DNA of 64,000 nt from Rostratula benghalensis (GCA_013399305.1 VXAI01000166.1:954460-1018459), one strand, 5' to 3'. Shown: positions 49,601-62,838, counted from the first letter of the stretch. The notes: generated by a model from the sequence alone, not told the origin. A program made the numbers and translations.

Positions 49601-52461
49601 TCAGCAAAAGGTTTACCTGGTGGGATTATTAAAAAAAGAAACCCAATAGTAATGGATGAGCTTTGAAGTGTGCATTATTGATATTAGTATTATTTTAGAC
49701 TATATACTAGCAAACACAGGATAGTCTTGGGTTTGATATTGCCACATTCTTACCAAGCCATAGCGGCTGGTAGGGCTTTGACCCCAAAGAAGGCAGTGTG
49801 CTTCCAGACAATACCCAGGCAGGGGTCAGTATAGAACAGGAACTTCTACTGGCAGATGTTAGTACAACTGCAGTTTGGGAGCCCATTCTACCCATTTTAC
49901 CAGCAGGTTGCCACTCAGCGACACTCAACTCAGGGGGATAAAAATGACATCTACTTTTTACTTTATATGAAAGCAGCTCTCTTTTACTGCTTCTGTGCTC
50001 AAGAGAAAATAGCAGGCTTTCACGGCAAGAAACTTGAACACTCTCTTGTGGAAAAAATGTAACTGTTATTGACCTCTGAGGATAAGATGGGAGAACAAGC
50101 TCCACGCCAGTAAATCTTGTATTCTTGTAAGAGCTCTTGTATCTAACCAACAAATTGGGTTACAAACCCACATACTCACCCTTAGTACTAACAAAGAGAT
50201 ACAGTTGTCATAAGAAACTGCTTCTGAACACGTCAGCATAGGTTGCTGGACTTCATCCTCTTGCAAAGGCCCGTCCAGGTGGCTTGGTAGTACGGAGAAA
50301 TACCATTTATTGGCAAGCAGCGGCAGCCTAGTCAGATCATTCAAGGAGGACTGTGCTGAATCTTTCAGAAAAAGGTGTAGTGAGAACTGCTGGTCCAGTT
50401 TCTCCTTGGTGACAGACATATTATTCTTTGCCCAGGCAAAATTAGCCCCACATCCAATGTTAGTAAGGCACTGAGGTCTGCTTCTAGTTCTCAAGCATCA
50501 GTTTAGCCTGTTTCATACCTGTGTGCCATCTTTTGTGTAGCCAGCCACTTGAAGCAGGATGAGGGGAGGAAATTTATTCCTACTTGATGAATAAGAAACT
50601 ATTAACCTCTCATTTTAATGGTTGTTAAACTTGGCATCTCTACGGCCAAGCAGTGGTGGAAAAGCACAACAGTTTTATTGCATATGTGCTGAATGAGGCT
50701 CAGCACATAGGCATTCTCTGTTGGCGTTAGGGTGAAAGACTAAATTAGTTTCCATTAGTTCAGGAGACAAATCACCATTGTTTTCATGAAATAACTCTCC
50801 AAATAACTAAACCAATCTCTCTTCCATAAGCTTTATCTTATATGTAGCCAATTTTCTTATCTGATTTTGAATTATGGCAGCACAAATAATTAAATACAAG
50901 TACAACTAATAAAAACTGAAGCAAGTCCAACAAATAAGACACAAAACTACACTGTTCTTATATTTAATGCTGTGGGAAAGTGAGAAAAACCTTGCATATC
51001 TGCTACACCTTCCTTTGCTAACCAAGTCAAATAAAATGGTCTCTATGGGGTCTTTCTCAAGCAGAAAGGTAGATTCGCTGTTAAGTGGAAGGTTGTGTTC
51101 ACACAGCTTTTCACAGATAGCACAGTTAAGACAGTGCAGCAGGAGGACCTGCATGATTACCAGCCCTCTGGAATGTCAAACACCACGACCATAACGAAGT
51201 TGTTCAATAATGCAATTTGAAAGTTATACCAAGAGGCTGCAAGAGGTCCACATCATGAAAGGTTAGGGAGCACTGGCTGAAACCAGAGTCAGATGGAGAC
51301 AGGGTATTGAAGGTGGAAATGGTACTGGATTAAGATCATAATAAATTTGTTTAGAAGGAGGTGAGAGTAAGAAGTGTGAAGTGCATAAAAGCGCTTAATG
51401 TTTAATGTACTAAATCTGTCATCTCTGAAGGCATGAAACAATCACAAGCAACTTCCAGAGGTCACAACGTTAGTACAGAGCTCAAACCATGTCTACACTG
51501 TTCAACAAAGGTGAACTCTTCACTGTACTTAGTTAAGTTGAGCAAATATCCTGGGAAAGATGAGGCAGCCCATAGTTTCCCTGTGAATCATCGGACTGAA
51601 GTGAAGTCTCCAACGGTGCGAGGTCACACAAAAACTATGTCCTGCTTCATTGTCAGTACATTGTCTTCCTGAAATTAAAAACCACAGCTTTTCCCAAAGT
51701 GAAGGCGATGTTCCACATGGAAGACAAGGAAGGGATCTCACTTCAGAAGGGATCTGTACGAATATTAATAATTCTCATTTCTAAAATTCTGAAGATTGAA
51801 CCAGAAATTCTCAACGAGGTGCAAGTGTCCACACAAGTACATGAGTTTTGCATAAGAGTAACTCTGGAAAAACCTAGGTTTTGTTTTCAGTTTTGCTTTC
51901 AGTTCAGTGAGAGATCATCAAGTCATTTACAGCTTAATTTTTCACTAGAGATTAAGATGCCCTCACTTCTAGCAAAGCTATTTCTTCAGATGTAAACTTG
52001 CGAAAATACTGTCTATTGGGAAACAGCCTGCTTTTATAGATAAAAGATGTTTCTACTGCCATCTGTAGCCATCTAGCACAGCCAATAAGATGCCAAACAT
52101 TCTTTTGGGAATTTATACCTACAAGTAGCATAAAGTAATGGTGAAATGCTTGGCTAGAAAGCACTGATACTCTTATGTTGAGCAGCATAATACTCAAAAC
52201 TGTGGCATTGCGACAAGGTATATTATCAGCAGAAATGCGACTAACAGGGCTATATAAACAAATATGTGCAATGTGATACAATACTAATCTCACGCATTCC
52301 AAAATCTCTAATCAGACAGCAAAAGAAATGACAGAAGTCACTTAAAAACTCAAGAGTTTTATCAAGTAACAAATACGCAGTTCCTTCTAGCTCACTTCTA
52401 TTTTGCTGCACATTTTAGTAATGTTTTTTGACTCTTACTAAAAACCTGAGTGCCAGAACTT

Positions 52462-52476
52462 AAAAAAAAAAAAAAA
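52462..52476. repeat. Poly-A tract (15 A)
   Basis: A pure A homopolymer without recognisable neighbours. Confidence 0.93.
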
Positions 52477-53225
52477 GTTTAAAACTGGTATTCTATGGAC
52501 TTCCTTGATTGTGGCCTGTACTTTAGACAAAAGTATTCTGAGATTTGCCATGAAACTGACTCTTGTCAACTCAGCTGGTATGTGTTAACACTGTAGAGTC
52601 ATGCTTTTCCAGCCTGAGGCCAGAAAACAAAAAACTAACTCAGAAAACAAAAACAACAAAAAGGGTTAGTGGTTGCCCCCTGACAAGGAAAGGCAGTCTC
52701 ATTCTGACTTCTGATGTCCAGATTATGTCCTAATATATGTCATTCTTTTTCTATGGGAGACCTTGAATTGGAGTTTTATTGACACAACCTAAGCTTTTAT
52801 CCAAACTCTTACCATTCTTAAATATTGCAACATCCTACCTGCTCCACTGATCTCTACCCTGAATGTTCTAGCAAGATAATTTTTCTGACCCAGCTGCCCA
52901 TGTTGCTCTATCTTTGCATTGGCTGTGCTGGCTACTCCTTTTATTTCCAGCCATTGCATCAAACTGACACTGCTCACTTCCACTTCTAAGGACCCTCTAT
53001 TTGCTTATCAATTTTCATTCACTGCATTCATTCTGCTGCCATTTACCACCAGGTATATTCTTTTTCATGATGCCTGCTAAAACAGAAGGTAGGCTACTGA
53101 TGTGCTTAAACCCTGCCTGCTATGTTGGCCAGTACTGTCTTGTTTCTTGGTATATGTATTATGCTCTCTCACCTTGCAAGCATTTTGACTTCCTCTTTGT
53201 TACATATTTATACTGGTTTTGGGTC

Positions 53226-53292
53226 TCATTACATGTTTAAAGCTCCTAGGCACTATGATCATAGAAAATATATGTAATAACAATAAATAATT
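53226..53292 (+). mobile_element. Possible tail of an ancient amniote retroposon, weak
   Basis: GCTCCTAGGCACTATGATCA followed by AATAACAATAAATAAT resembles the tail block (CTCCTAGGCACTAC, then an AATAATAAATAAT run) seen in old retroposons of turtles and other sauropsids. The upstream body is too decayed to align by eye. The family name is uncertain. Confidence 0.35.
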
Positions 53293-56200
53293 TAAGGGAG
53301 TCTACTGTTAAGTAACTGGAGACTTCCAGAATACAAACTGATGCAGTAATGTGATAATAGGTAACGCTCTATCGTTTACTGGAGACTAGTGCAGAATGCA
53401 ACTCTGATACCATCTCTCTAACCCAGAGTGAGCATGAGCAGCTTTACACAGTAATGCTTGCAAATCTTTTAAAATCCTTGCAGAGGGTTCTGTAAGAGCA
53501 CAAAATACTTGGCGCTCATTATAAATGGGCAGCAGCTGGAAATTATTTGCTTTGTGCCTTTTGTTTTATGTCTAGAAATACCCACCCATACAGAATGCCA
53601 GACCAGGGTATATTGAGCTGCCTTCTCCCTGAGAAATGCACGTACCTGAAACACAGCCAAACTCTGCACAGCCATCGCTTCTGTCCAGCACATTCTAATT
53701 TGCCAAAATGCATAAACGTAGTACTTCAAAAATCATAATGGTGCCCACAAATCCATAATGAGGTTTTGACACTGCTTTCTAAATGTATATTTAGTGCTTA
53801 TCCTATGCCTATCCTATGCCTGTTGTATCTGATACTTTTTCCTCACAGGATTGTTTATAAAAATTATTGGGGGGGGAAAAAATAATCTTTCTTGTTGGTA
53901 GACAAGTACATGTTTTTGCGACTAGCACAAAGCTAGCAGATACCAAAGCTTTAAATGCTTTAATTGCATCAAAACGCCTTGGTCTTAAATTTACTTATCC
54001 TTCTAGGGGATGAAAATAATCCTACATTGCTTTAACACTTTACCCTTTTTGATACTCTGATGCTTATAAAACTGACTCCATCACTTGCAGTGTTCATTTG
54101 AAAAAAAGAAGAAAAAACGAGACCAAAAAAACCCACACCACAAAGCTAGAAGAAGCAGAGGCTGAAGTTACAAAGTCCTTAAGATTCTAAGCACTCAAGC
54201 TCACCTTTAGCTTCTTAGCTTACATTTAGTTTTCAAACTTTCACTATATTTCTGAGATATTTGAACTCTGGGATTACAATATGAGTTAGGATTCTGCAAG
54301 GTCTAAAGCTGAGAATTATTTCCCTTTGAAACACATTTACCTTGGAGTATAATTTCTCCTAGGATGGGACTTTTTGTTCAGCTACTTTCTTCAGCACTGC
54401 CAAATTGGAACTTGAGCAATGCTGTGATGATGATATTGAGATGATGCTTTACCTAAATACATTCAGGGCAAATTAAACTTGAAAGGAGAGAAGTATAGGA
54501 TGTTTAGCCAAGTAATTTGCTCGAGGCACTGAGCAGCTAATGAAGCACCTGTTAAAAGTGGGTGCATGCTAATCTTTGATTGGTCTTCATGGATGTGCCA
54601 TTACATCCTCCACACCCGCAGGTAAAGCAACATGCTGTGTTGGGGGTAAGATAAGAAAACTATAGTCTTTGCTCATTTCATGGAGCAGAATTGTCAGTGC
54701 ACATACTTGTCTGTATTAAACCACTTCCTCCTACTCATTAGTGCCCATGTCAGAGCAGGTGTTGGGAGTCTCTTAGTGGATATAAGATGGAAGTGCTTGG
54801 AGTCCATACCTGCCGTGAAAGGTGGCAGGAATGTGAAGTATGCAGGCTCATGGAAACCCTGGCCACTTGAGATGAAGAGGACACATGCAGCGCAAACACA
54901 CCAGGTGGGGACACCCTGCAAACAAGTTGCAGAGTGCCAGCAGCTGCTTGTTATTTGGCAGACAAAACACAATACCGAGCAGCAGCTTCAAGCTCCATCC
55001 GGTGCACGTTGGGCAGAAAGTCAGAGTAAGACCACAGCTCTTGATAAACAAGAGTCAATCATGTTCCAGACAAAGGCAGCCAACATATAGTCACGCTCCC
55101 TTACAGCTGAGGAACAAAAATTAATCCCATGCCAGGAAATAAACTACACAAGTTTCTCACTAAGAGAACACCAAACTTATAAATCATAGGATAACAGACA
55201 CATGGCTGTGCATATCCACAACTCCTGTGTCTGCAATTGCCATTAACCACAAGTGCTTCTTCAAATGAATACTCTATGTAAAACATGACATAAAGTAACT
55301 TATCAGAAATGGAAATAAATACCAGCAACCATGTCAGTTCCTCATGTCTTTTATTTACAGATGCACAGACATATGTGCACATATGCAGACACTCAGCCCC
55401 TACATCTATATGCAATTATATACCTATATACCCACTCTCATCTAGTCTATAGCATCACATCTCTAAATGGCAGGAGTAAGCTACTTTAATCAAGCTATGC
55501 CTTTTATCTCAATTTCCAGAGAGATTTTATTGGTACTGTTGAAGGCATTCCACCACAAGTGTTTCTTTTCTCTGTTGTCATATACTCTTTCCTCCCAATA
55601 GCGTTAGTTCTGTGTGCACAGAGGCTGTTTGCTACACACACACAAGATTTGCAGACACACGCTGGGTTTTCCTAGAATAAGTGTTAGCGCAGTCATATTC
55701 CCTCATTTCCCATATCATGGATTTTAGGGATTCATCTGAGGATGTAATACTTTGCAAACAAGATATTCGGTGCATGAGGGCACTGGGCACATTTTAAATC
55801 ATGGCCCAGGCCATCAAACCAACCTGTTACGGCATGTCTGACAGCACAAACCTACTTTAAAACACATTTGTATATGCACAGTTTACCCCAGAAGATCACC
55901 TAATAACTGGGTAGTACAAGCAATTTTTTGTCTTGTACTGCTTCTTTCACATTATACTATTATCTAACTTACTAAAAATACCAGATTTCCAAGTCAGGTA
56001 TCTCTTACTTGTGTTGTCTAGAGAGGTTCAACTTTAAGGGAAAAAACCAAACCAAACCATTCATTTTTTTTGAAGAATCCAAGGCCTGAAGCTGAAAGAG
56101 GGCATTAGTAGTACCTAATCTGAGGCCCATCTCATCCTAGTGTCCCTTCAGAGTCATCCACAAAGTACTCTAGGAGACAGCCAGAGGGGTGTTAGCAGAA

Positions 56201-58084
56201 AATAGATAATGTTTCATTATTCCTTTGATGCTCTGTATTTAATTAAACCACGGCAAATGGCCGGACAGCAGCAGAACTGCAGCCCATTCCACACCAGGCA
56301 GGACTTGGTGGCACAGGAGAGGGTAACATCATCTAGCGACGTTAGTACAGTGGTATGCTGTCACAGCATCAGCCCAGCAAGGGGAGCAGCAGGTGCAGTA
56401 TGAACACATACCTCCTGTCTGACAGATTTGTTGTCTCAGGGTACGGCGCAAAGGAAAAAGGATCATGGGAGCATGTAGAACATTCCTGTCACCCAACTGC
56501 ACTGTGCCCGAGAGCAGCAAAAAGGCATTTGCTGTTTTGAAACAGGACCCCGAGAAGAAGGCATACCTGCCATTGCATAGATAACCACAGCATCTTCTCA
56601 ATAATGGGGACCTTGGCTCACTTTCCCCGTGCTGGACGAGGGTGACATATGAAAGCTGGTAAGCAAAGCTATCGCACAACCAAACATGCAGCTTCCACCC
56701 ACTGCCAAGGTCAACACTGCCTGGAAACACTTGTGTCCTAGTGACTCCAGGCTCCGATTACAGACGTGTCTGAGCTCAGAAACAGGAGGCGGAGGGGAGG
56801 AAGGGCATTTTCAGAGAGTGAGGCAGATGGACAGGTTACAGGTCACCTGAAAGTATTTCATTAACTGAATGTCTCATATAAACGAGAGTCTAGAGTTGAG
56901 AAATATTTTTGTTCTCTGATTTTGTAAAGAATTGCTCTACCATCAGACTCCTACACAGTGATGCTCTGCTGTTATGGATTGGTCCTGAAAGCAAAATCCG
57001 TGCCATAAAGTCAGGTAAGTAACCAGGAAAACAAGGCAAACACATTTGTAAAGCCCATAATTGCACAGGGGTTATTTAATGTCAATGGCTGAAATTTCTC
57101 TTGTCTGTATGTGTGCCCCACGGGGGCATGTTTTCAAGATGCACACAAGTCCATACTTCCTCTTGCCCCCTACACACCAAATCAAGGTTACTCCAGGGTT
57201 GCTCTTCATGGTTTTCTTTCATAAGAATAAGGATAATGTGGACAGAAGCACTTGCACTTCATGAAAATTAGGAATAGGGACCTTCCCTTAGGCCACCAGG
57301 AAGACTGTTTTTCTGAGGTCAAGCAAGCATGCAGTAGGTACTATCAGACACTGGTCTGACACAGCAGAGAGCCAAAACTGGTCTTCACAGACCAGAGTTT
57401 CTGTGCTGGGGAAGGATAATCACCTGGTATTTAGCTGAGAGATTTCAGTGCACAAAACCTTTAACATGAACATTATTTGAGTATTATTTTGCCCATCACC
57501 TTCGAAAGATTCATTCCTAGCTCTAGTGTCATGTTGCTAGTTAGCACACCATCTTGTTTGCATAAAAATAGTAAATTTGCTGTTGAATACTAATCCTAAA
57601 AGAAATGAGATAGTGCCTCTTTAGCCACCTTGAGAGTATCAGATGCTAAGGTGGTGTAACTAGCAACCAATACCTGTCATTTGATGAGAGTGAAACTAAA
57701 TCCACTAGCCTGAATCTGATCAATTATTTTTCAATATGAATTAACAAAAAGCAAACTTACAGGTCTGAACTGTGTCTAGAAACCAACAATTGCTCTTAGA
57801 ATAATGTTTATGTAAAACATATAAATTTGCAAAGTAAGGCAAAAGCTTGAACTATTTGAGAGATATAAACTTCCAGAGATATATATACACACTCTTCATT
57901 AGTTTTAGCAAGCCTGTACAAACCCCCATCTTCAAAGAGCATGCTTTCATTATCCATGCCAGAACACTAGAAAAGAGAAAGAAAGATGATGCAGTGTTAG
58001 CAACAGGGTTTTGTGTTTTCAACATGAAGCATTTTAGTTGTATTTTGGATGTTGCCAGATCCACTTTGAGATTTTAGCCAAGGC
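53293..58084. other. Gene-free stretch
   Basis: No recognisable gene. Frames of 136 codons (54680-55090, plus) and 133 codons (56329-56730, minus) have overlapping opposite frames and no motif. A perfect 11-bp tandem duplication (TATCCTATGCC) lies at 53799-53820, and an 8-G run lies near 53870. Confidence 0.65.
53799..53820. repeat. 11-bp tandem duplication
   Basis: TATCCTATGCC occurs twice head to tail without spacing; recent slippage. Confidence 0.95.
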
Positions 58085-58160
58085 ATCTGATACTTCACCC
58101 TCTTACTGTGCATCAGTTTTCCCCTCTTAAAATAGAGAAATAATCCATGCCTCCTTTATA
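58085..58160 (-). mobile_element. Probable MIR-type ancient SINE relic (core)
   Basis: Plus strand: TTACTGTGCATCAGTTTTCC, TTAAAATAGAGAAATAAT and CCATGCCTCCTTTAT match, in order, the reversed MIR core (TGTGCCTCAGTTTCC, TGTAAAATGGGGATAATAAT, ACCTACCTCATA). Ends are not definable by eye. It has the same orientation as the candidate at 45429. Confidence 0.5.
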
Positions 58161-61100
58161 CAATGTTCTTGCTCATTCTTTGGGGAAAAGCTTTGAGGTC
58201 CAAAGCAGATCCAAACTGAGACAGACAACAATATTTCTGGTGACAGTGAAAAAAACCTCAAAATCTAGAGACACAATTTTTCCCTCTCATCAAAAATCCA
58301 ACCCAACAAAAAAACCTCCCACAAAATAACAACAACAAACCCCCCCACACACTTCTAAAAAACAAAGTGAGAGGAAGGCTTGCTGTGCAGAATAAACCAC
58401 ACTAAATCTTACTCTGTTTCAGTTGTCCACAGATGTCTAGCTATCAGCTCCTTGGTTGCAATCATTTGCCTTTTTCCCCATCTTCATGACTTTCCAAGTG
58501 GCCCTAGAAGCCAAAATTCCTGTTCACAGATGAAGTGTTAGCAAATTCATTTACAATCACCAAAAAAGCAGGTGGATTTTAGTTCAGGTGTAAATTCAGA
58601 TTCACAGCTATGTGTATGTCCGCCAACTCAGCAATCACATTTTTTCTTTGTTTTCATCCTTCTTCTCTGGCTAACAGCAGAATTGGTCAGCAATAACTAC
58701 CCTAGCAGGGGTTGAAGGGGCAAGTCTGATGGTCACTGAGTCACTGAAGAATAACCAGAAAAGTCTTTTTGCATGCCATATCACTGCCATAATTTAGTCA
58801 TAATATTTTATGTAATTTAACAATGCCAGGTAATGACTTGTGGAAGGATCTTAAGATTTCTGTCTTAAGATGTAATTGTACTGAAAAGCCACTGGAATTG
58901 TTAATGCCTAAACAAATAATTAGGGCCAGACATTCAAGTGGAGATTGTGACCTGACATATCTCTCATGTAACATTGAAAATTGGAACTTTTGATAAATTT
59001 TGAAAAATTAAAAGAAAGCAAGAAAGCTATTGGAATAACAAAGGATGTCACTTACCGATAGGAATGATAGCAAGGATGGTGTGCTCTGATTAAATTTTAG
59101 TAGGAATGTATAGAGTAATTGAAAGCCACAAAGGAATTATTTAACTAAACATTATGCATTCATTTTCCTCGATTTGATAGACTATGTTAATTACTTGTGC
59201 ATAGTTTCAACTGGCACATATTAGTTAGGGTTTTTTTAAATTTCTGCTGGCCATTCTACCGGCAAGCAAAAACCTTCAAATGCTGCAACTGTCTGTTCTT
59301 TGGCCTCTTAATGATAACAGATAAAACAAATGTCCCAGCATTTGGGAAACTCAGCTTCCAAATGAGGGAGACATCTTCCTTCAAGTGAAGAATGAGCCTT
59401 TATTTGGCTATGAATCTAAGTTAACATTAAACACGCAACATATTGGATTAGAACATCAGCAAGTTATTTAATTATTAATTGGGATACTGGAAATGAAGGT
59501 TCACCTACATTATTCTTCTACACATACTGCCTGAGACAAAGACTCAGGTTTTTACACATCTCTAAGATGCATGCTAAATTTGAGGGTAAGCAGCCTGTCT
59601 TACCCATCTTACACAGGTTAGAAAGACTGAATTTATATCTCAAGTCCAAACCCAAAGCTAAGTGTACTTTTCCCAGCATTAAAAATGCATTGTAAGGAGA
59701 AAAGAGCAAGTTTTCCTCAGCTCAGATGTTTCTCATTTTTGTCTCCTAGTTGTCAATTTTAAAATGCATTAATTTTTACTTTTATTCTGAAAAACCACAT
59801 GGGCAATTAACACTTATGTAGAATATTGGAAAAATATGAAAAAAAAAAAAGGCAAGAAAAAGAAGCCTACCACAGCTAAGCAGAGTAACTTGAATTCTTA
59901 TGAGCACAAAATTGCAAAGATGGCCAGTATAGTTTATTTAAAGCTGGTTTGGCAGTTGGAACTATTTACAGGTAAGAATATATCATAAACTTGAGTACAA
60001 GTAAAGAAATTACAACAGCAAAAAGCTCAATAAAAGCATTTTCTGGAAAGCCTTTTCTTCCTACCAGGGTTCATTGTACCTTTTGCAATAGCAGGAATCC
60101 TTGTTGCAGGTTTCAGCTTGTCTGTCAAGTACCTGTTTTCCCCAGATACACCACATATTCCTACCTTGGCCTTATAAAAGGTAATAGAAAACCCTAAGTA
60201 TATTTGGCCACTGACCAAAGACATGAAATTGTTCCATCATTTAAAAATTTGAAACTTAAAAGCTTGTTTCTTAGTAAGATCCAAAACAGAAACATTTGTG
60301 TAAGCACTACAGTTTGCCCAATATAGTTGTCCATGATATGCAAATTTGCACAAACTGAAATTACTGAGGAAGAAGTGCATGTGCTGGATCCCACAGAGAG
60401 GAAGAACTTCCAACTGTGTCACCTGCCCATCTCCCAGCCATAAACAGCAACTTTTATTAAATCCCTTTTTATTCTTAAATTGAGCCTGGAATCCCACCCC
60501 CAAATTAAAAATAACCAATACACTGTTAAAAGTTAACCTTTATCTATAAGAATATTTATTAGAGTACAGAAACAGGGAGGTATCAGTGTTATTTACACAC
60601 TATCAAGTATTTTTTGATGATTACCAAATATTCTGATTGCTATTAGACCAAACAGAAGCAGGACACTTACAGAGTATCAGACGTTCACATACATACCAAC
60701 ATGCTGTAAGGTTCCCAGGCTAGCAGCCAAGAAGTTGGGAGGTTAGCTCTTTTTTTCCTCTCCTAAAAAGAAAAAAAAACATCCAGTATAGTAAGATGTT
60801 AAAATCTCTGATCAATTGTGTTTGTATATGGACTGAAGATTAGAAAACTGGGGCACCCTCAGAAATCCTTCCCAGTACCAGACAAGGAGACAAAGCAGAG
60901 GTTAAACAGTCCTCATTGAAAAGATTATTAAAAAAATAATAAAAATGTAGCTGTTCATTATGATAAAATAAAAAGTTTGCAGTGCTATGAATGCAGAACT
61001 AATGAAAAATTAGATTTTGACATTTAAGAAGATTTTGAAAGAGATTCCTATTTTAATTCTCTGTTTTATAGTGGCTTTGCTTAAAGACAATGAGAGATAC

Positions 61101-61584
61101 CTTCATTAAAAGAAATCCAGGAGGCAATCAAAATGCAAAGGAACAATTCACATGTTGCACTTCTGAAAGTTTTTCTGTGCTCCCTTTAATGCTGCTTGCT
61201 GCTGCTATTCCACGCTATTAAAATAACCACTCCAGCTGAATCTGGGGATTGTTTTCTGTAGTTAAAATAAAGAGACAAATAAGGTCATAGAAGATTCTGT
61301 GGAGTAATATGAACCACAGAGTCACAATTAAATGAATGCTATTAAATACAGTTCATTTACAAGTCTGCACACCTCATTGTAGATGTACAAATATTGTTGA
61401 CACAGATACAACCACTTTTACCATTATGGCAACTGGGAGCATCAATCCAGTTCGAGCTGAGTTTTGGTCAGTTCCTTTTGCCACAGTTTCTCTCTGTACC
61501 ACTCTGCAGCAATTGATATTTGTGCTTCTCCTATAGGTTATGCTTCCTGCTTAGTTTATCCTTGTCCTTCTGTTCTGTTAATGA
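58161..61584. other. Gene-free AT-rich stretch
   Basis: No recognisable gene. An A/C-rich low-complexity patch lies at about 58290-58365 and a poly-A of 12 at 59839-59850. Frames are all under 100 codons and unremarkable. Confidence 0.65.
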
Positions 61585-61892
61585 AATATTTCAAATATTC
61601 ACTTCTAAAATTGGTTTTCAAATGCAACTAATTTCCATTGAATTTTCCAAAACCTACATTTTCAAAGTCTCAAATTTTATAGAAATATTTTATAATATTC
61701 ACAGATATAGGTATAGCTTTTAAAAAAATGTAAAATTAAGGTAACAACAGAATAGAATGCAAACATTCGGTGTACTTGGAATTTAAATAGTTTTTCAGAA
61801 ATTGGTTTTTGTTTTTTTGATCAGCCCATAACGTGCATATATAAAAGAATGTACATTGTCCACAACATTTACCATAAGCATGTGCAAAAGAT
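61585..61892 (+). repeat. Left arm of a long inverted repeat
   Basis: About 308 bp whose reverse complement recurs at 62519-62814. The best segment, 61691-61767, matches the other arm at 76 of 77 positions by eye (one A/G difference at 61735). Outside that core the arms agree at roughly 90%, with most differences being transitions, plus a 13-base insertion near 61680-61692 (TAGAAATATTTTA) that the right arm lacks. No reading frame of note and no known element recognised. Confidence 0.93.
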
Positions 61893-62518
61893 CACAAAGC
61901 ATGGTTCTGAATTTAAAAAGAATTAGCATTTTTAATTTATAAACTTTCTTCAAGGTTCTTTCATTCTCCACAAAAGAAACTAAATTAATTCCTCCTTTTA
62001 ATAAGTGTTACTGAATTAATGTAATGTTCTGCCAAGAATGTTAGTGTATAATTTTACAGGTGTGTGATATCTTCAAACTAAATTACACACTTATAAAGCC
62101 TAAAGACATATAATTCAGTTTATTATACAATTATACTGTAACAGTATGTGTTAAGTTCCAGAAAAAAGCAGACCATAAATGCCCATAACATTTATTCTAG
62201 ATAAATACCAAAGAGCAGGACAATTCAGAGTAAAGGATTAAACCATCATTAATGCAAATACCTAAGTTTCACTATTACATTCCTTTGTAAGGCTGAAAGC
62301 ATGCTTTTCATGCCTACCTGTCCAACATGAAATATTTTCTTGCCTCTAAAAGTAGCCCAAAACGTAAATATTATTTCATATATTTTTAGCGATACATCTT
62401 ATCAGAAAATTCATGTCACTGTATGCCCTATTAGTCATAGGGAGTATTTCAGCCAGTGTAAACAGTTCTATTGACTAAAATGCTATTAATAAAGCTGAAG
62501 ATTTCAAAAAGGTTCCCA
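61893..62518. other. Spacer of the inverted repeat
   Basis: 626 bp of AT-rich DNA between the arms, with no recognisable gene or transposase fragment. Similarity between the arms fades abruptly at about 61892 and 62519, although weakly similar strings (for example TTAGCATTTTTA near 61924 against the reverse of 62480-62491) hint that the original inverted duplication may have been slightly longer. Confidence 0.8.
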
Positions 62519-62814
62519 TCTTTATGCACAGGCTTATGGTAAATGCTGCAGACAATGTGCATTCTTTTATACGTGCACGTTACGGGCTGATCAAAAAACC
62601 AAAAACCAATTTCTGAAAAACTATTTAAATTCAAAACACCCCAAATGTTTGCATTCTATTCTGTTGTTACCTTAACTTTACATTTTTTTAAAAGCTATAC
62701 CTATATCTGTGAATATTATAAAATTTGAGACATTGAAAATGTAATTTTTTTGAAAATTCAGTAGAAATTAGTTGCATTTGAAAACCAATTTTAGAAATGA
62801 ATATCTGAAATATT
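62519..62814 (-). repeat. Right arm of a long inverted repeat
   Basis: About 296 bp, the reverse complement of 61585-61892. Its 62644-62720 segment is the near-identical core. The right arm lacks the 13-base insertion found in the left arm. Transcription across both arms would give a long imperfect hairpin. Confidence 0.93.
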
Positions 62815-62838
62815 GACAAATTAGAACTTTACCTTCAT

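Larger units (their letters stand above)
45566..53225. other. Gene-free stretch; longest gap-free frames of the window at 49707-50494
   Basis: No recognisable gene. Two minus-strand frames, 142 codons (50066-50494) and 148 codons (49707-50153), overlap by 88 bases in different phases. Neither has a recognisable motif, and a third frame runs opposite (49856-50062). Homopolymers lie at 46651-46671 (T21), 47435-47448 (T14) and 52462-52476 (A15). Confidence 0.6.

Noticed and set aside
54680..55090. 136-codon plus-strand frame
   Set aside because: No domain, and minus-strand frames of 92 and 67 codons overlap it; consistent with chance in locally GC-richer DNA.
56329..56730. 133-codon minus-strand frame
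   Set aside because: No recognisable motif and an opposite frame overlaps. The cysteine-rich look comes from local composition.
61893..62518. Transposase remnant between the inverted-repeat arms
   Set aside because: No frame in the spacer shows transposase-like sequence, so an autonomous DNA transposon is not supported.
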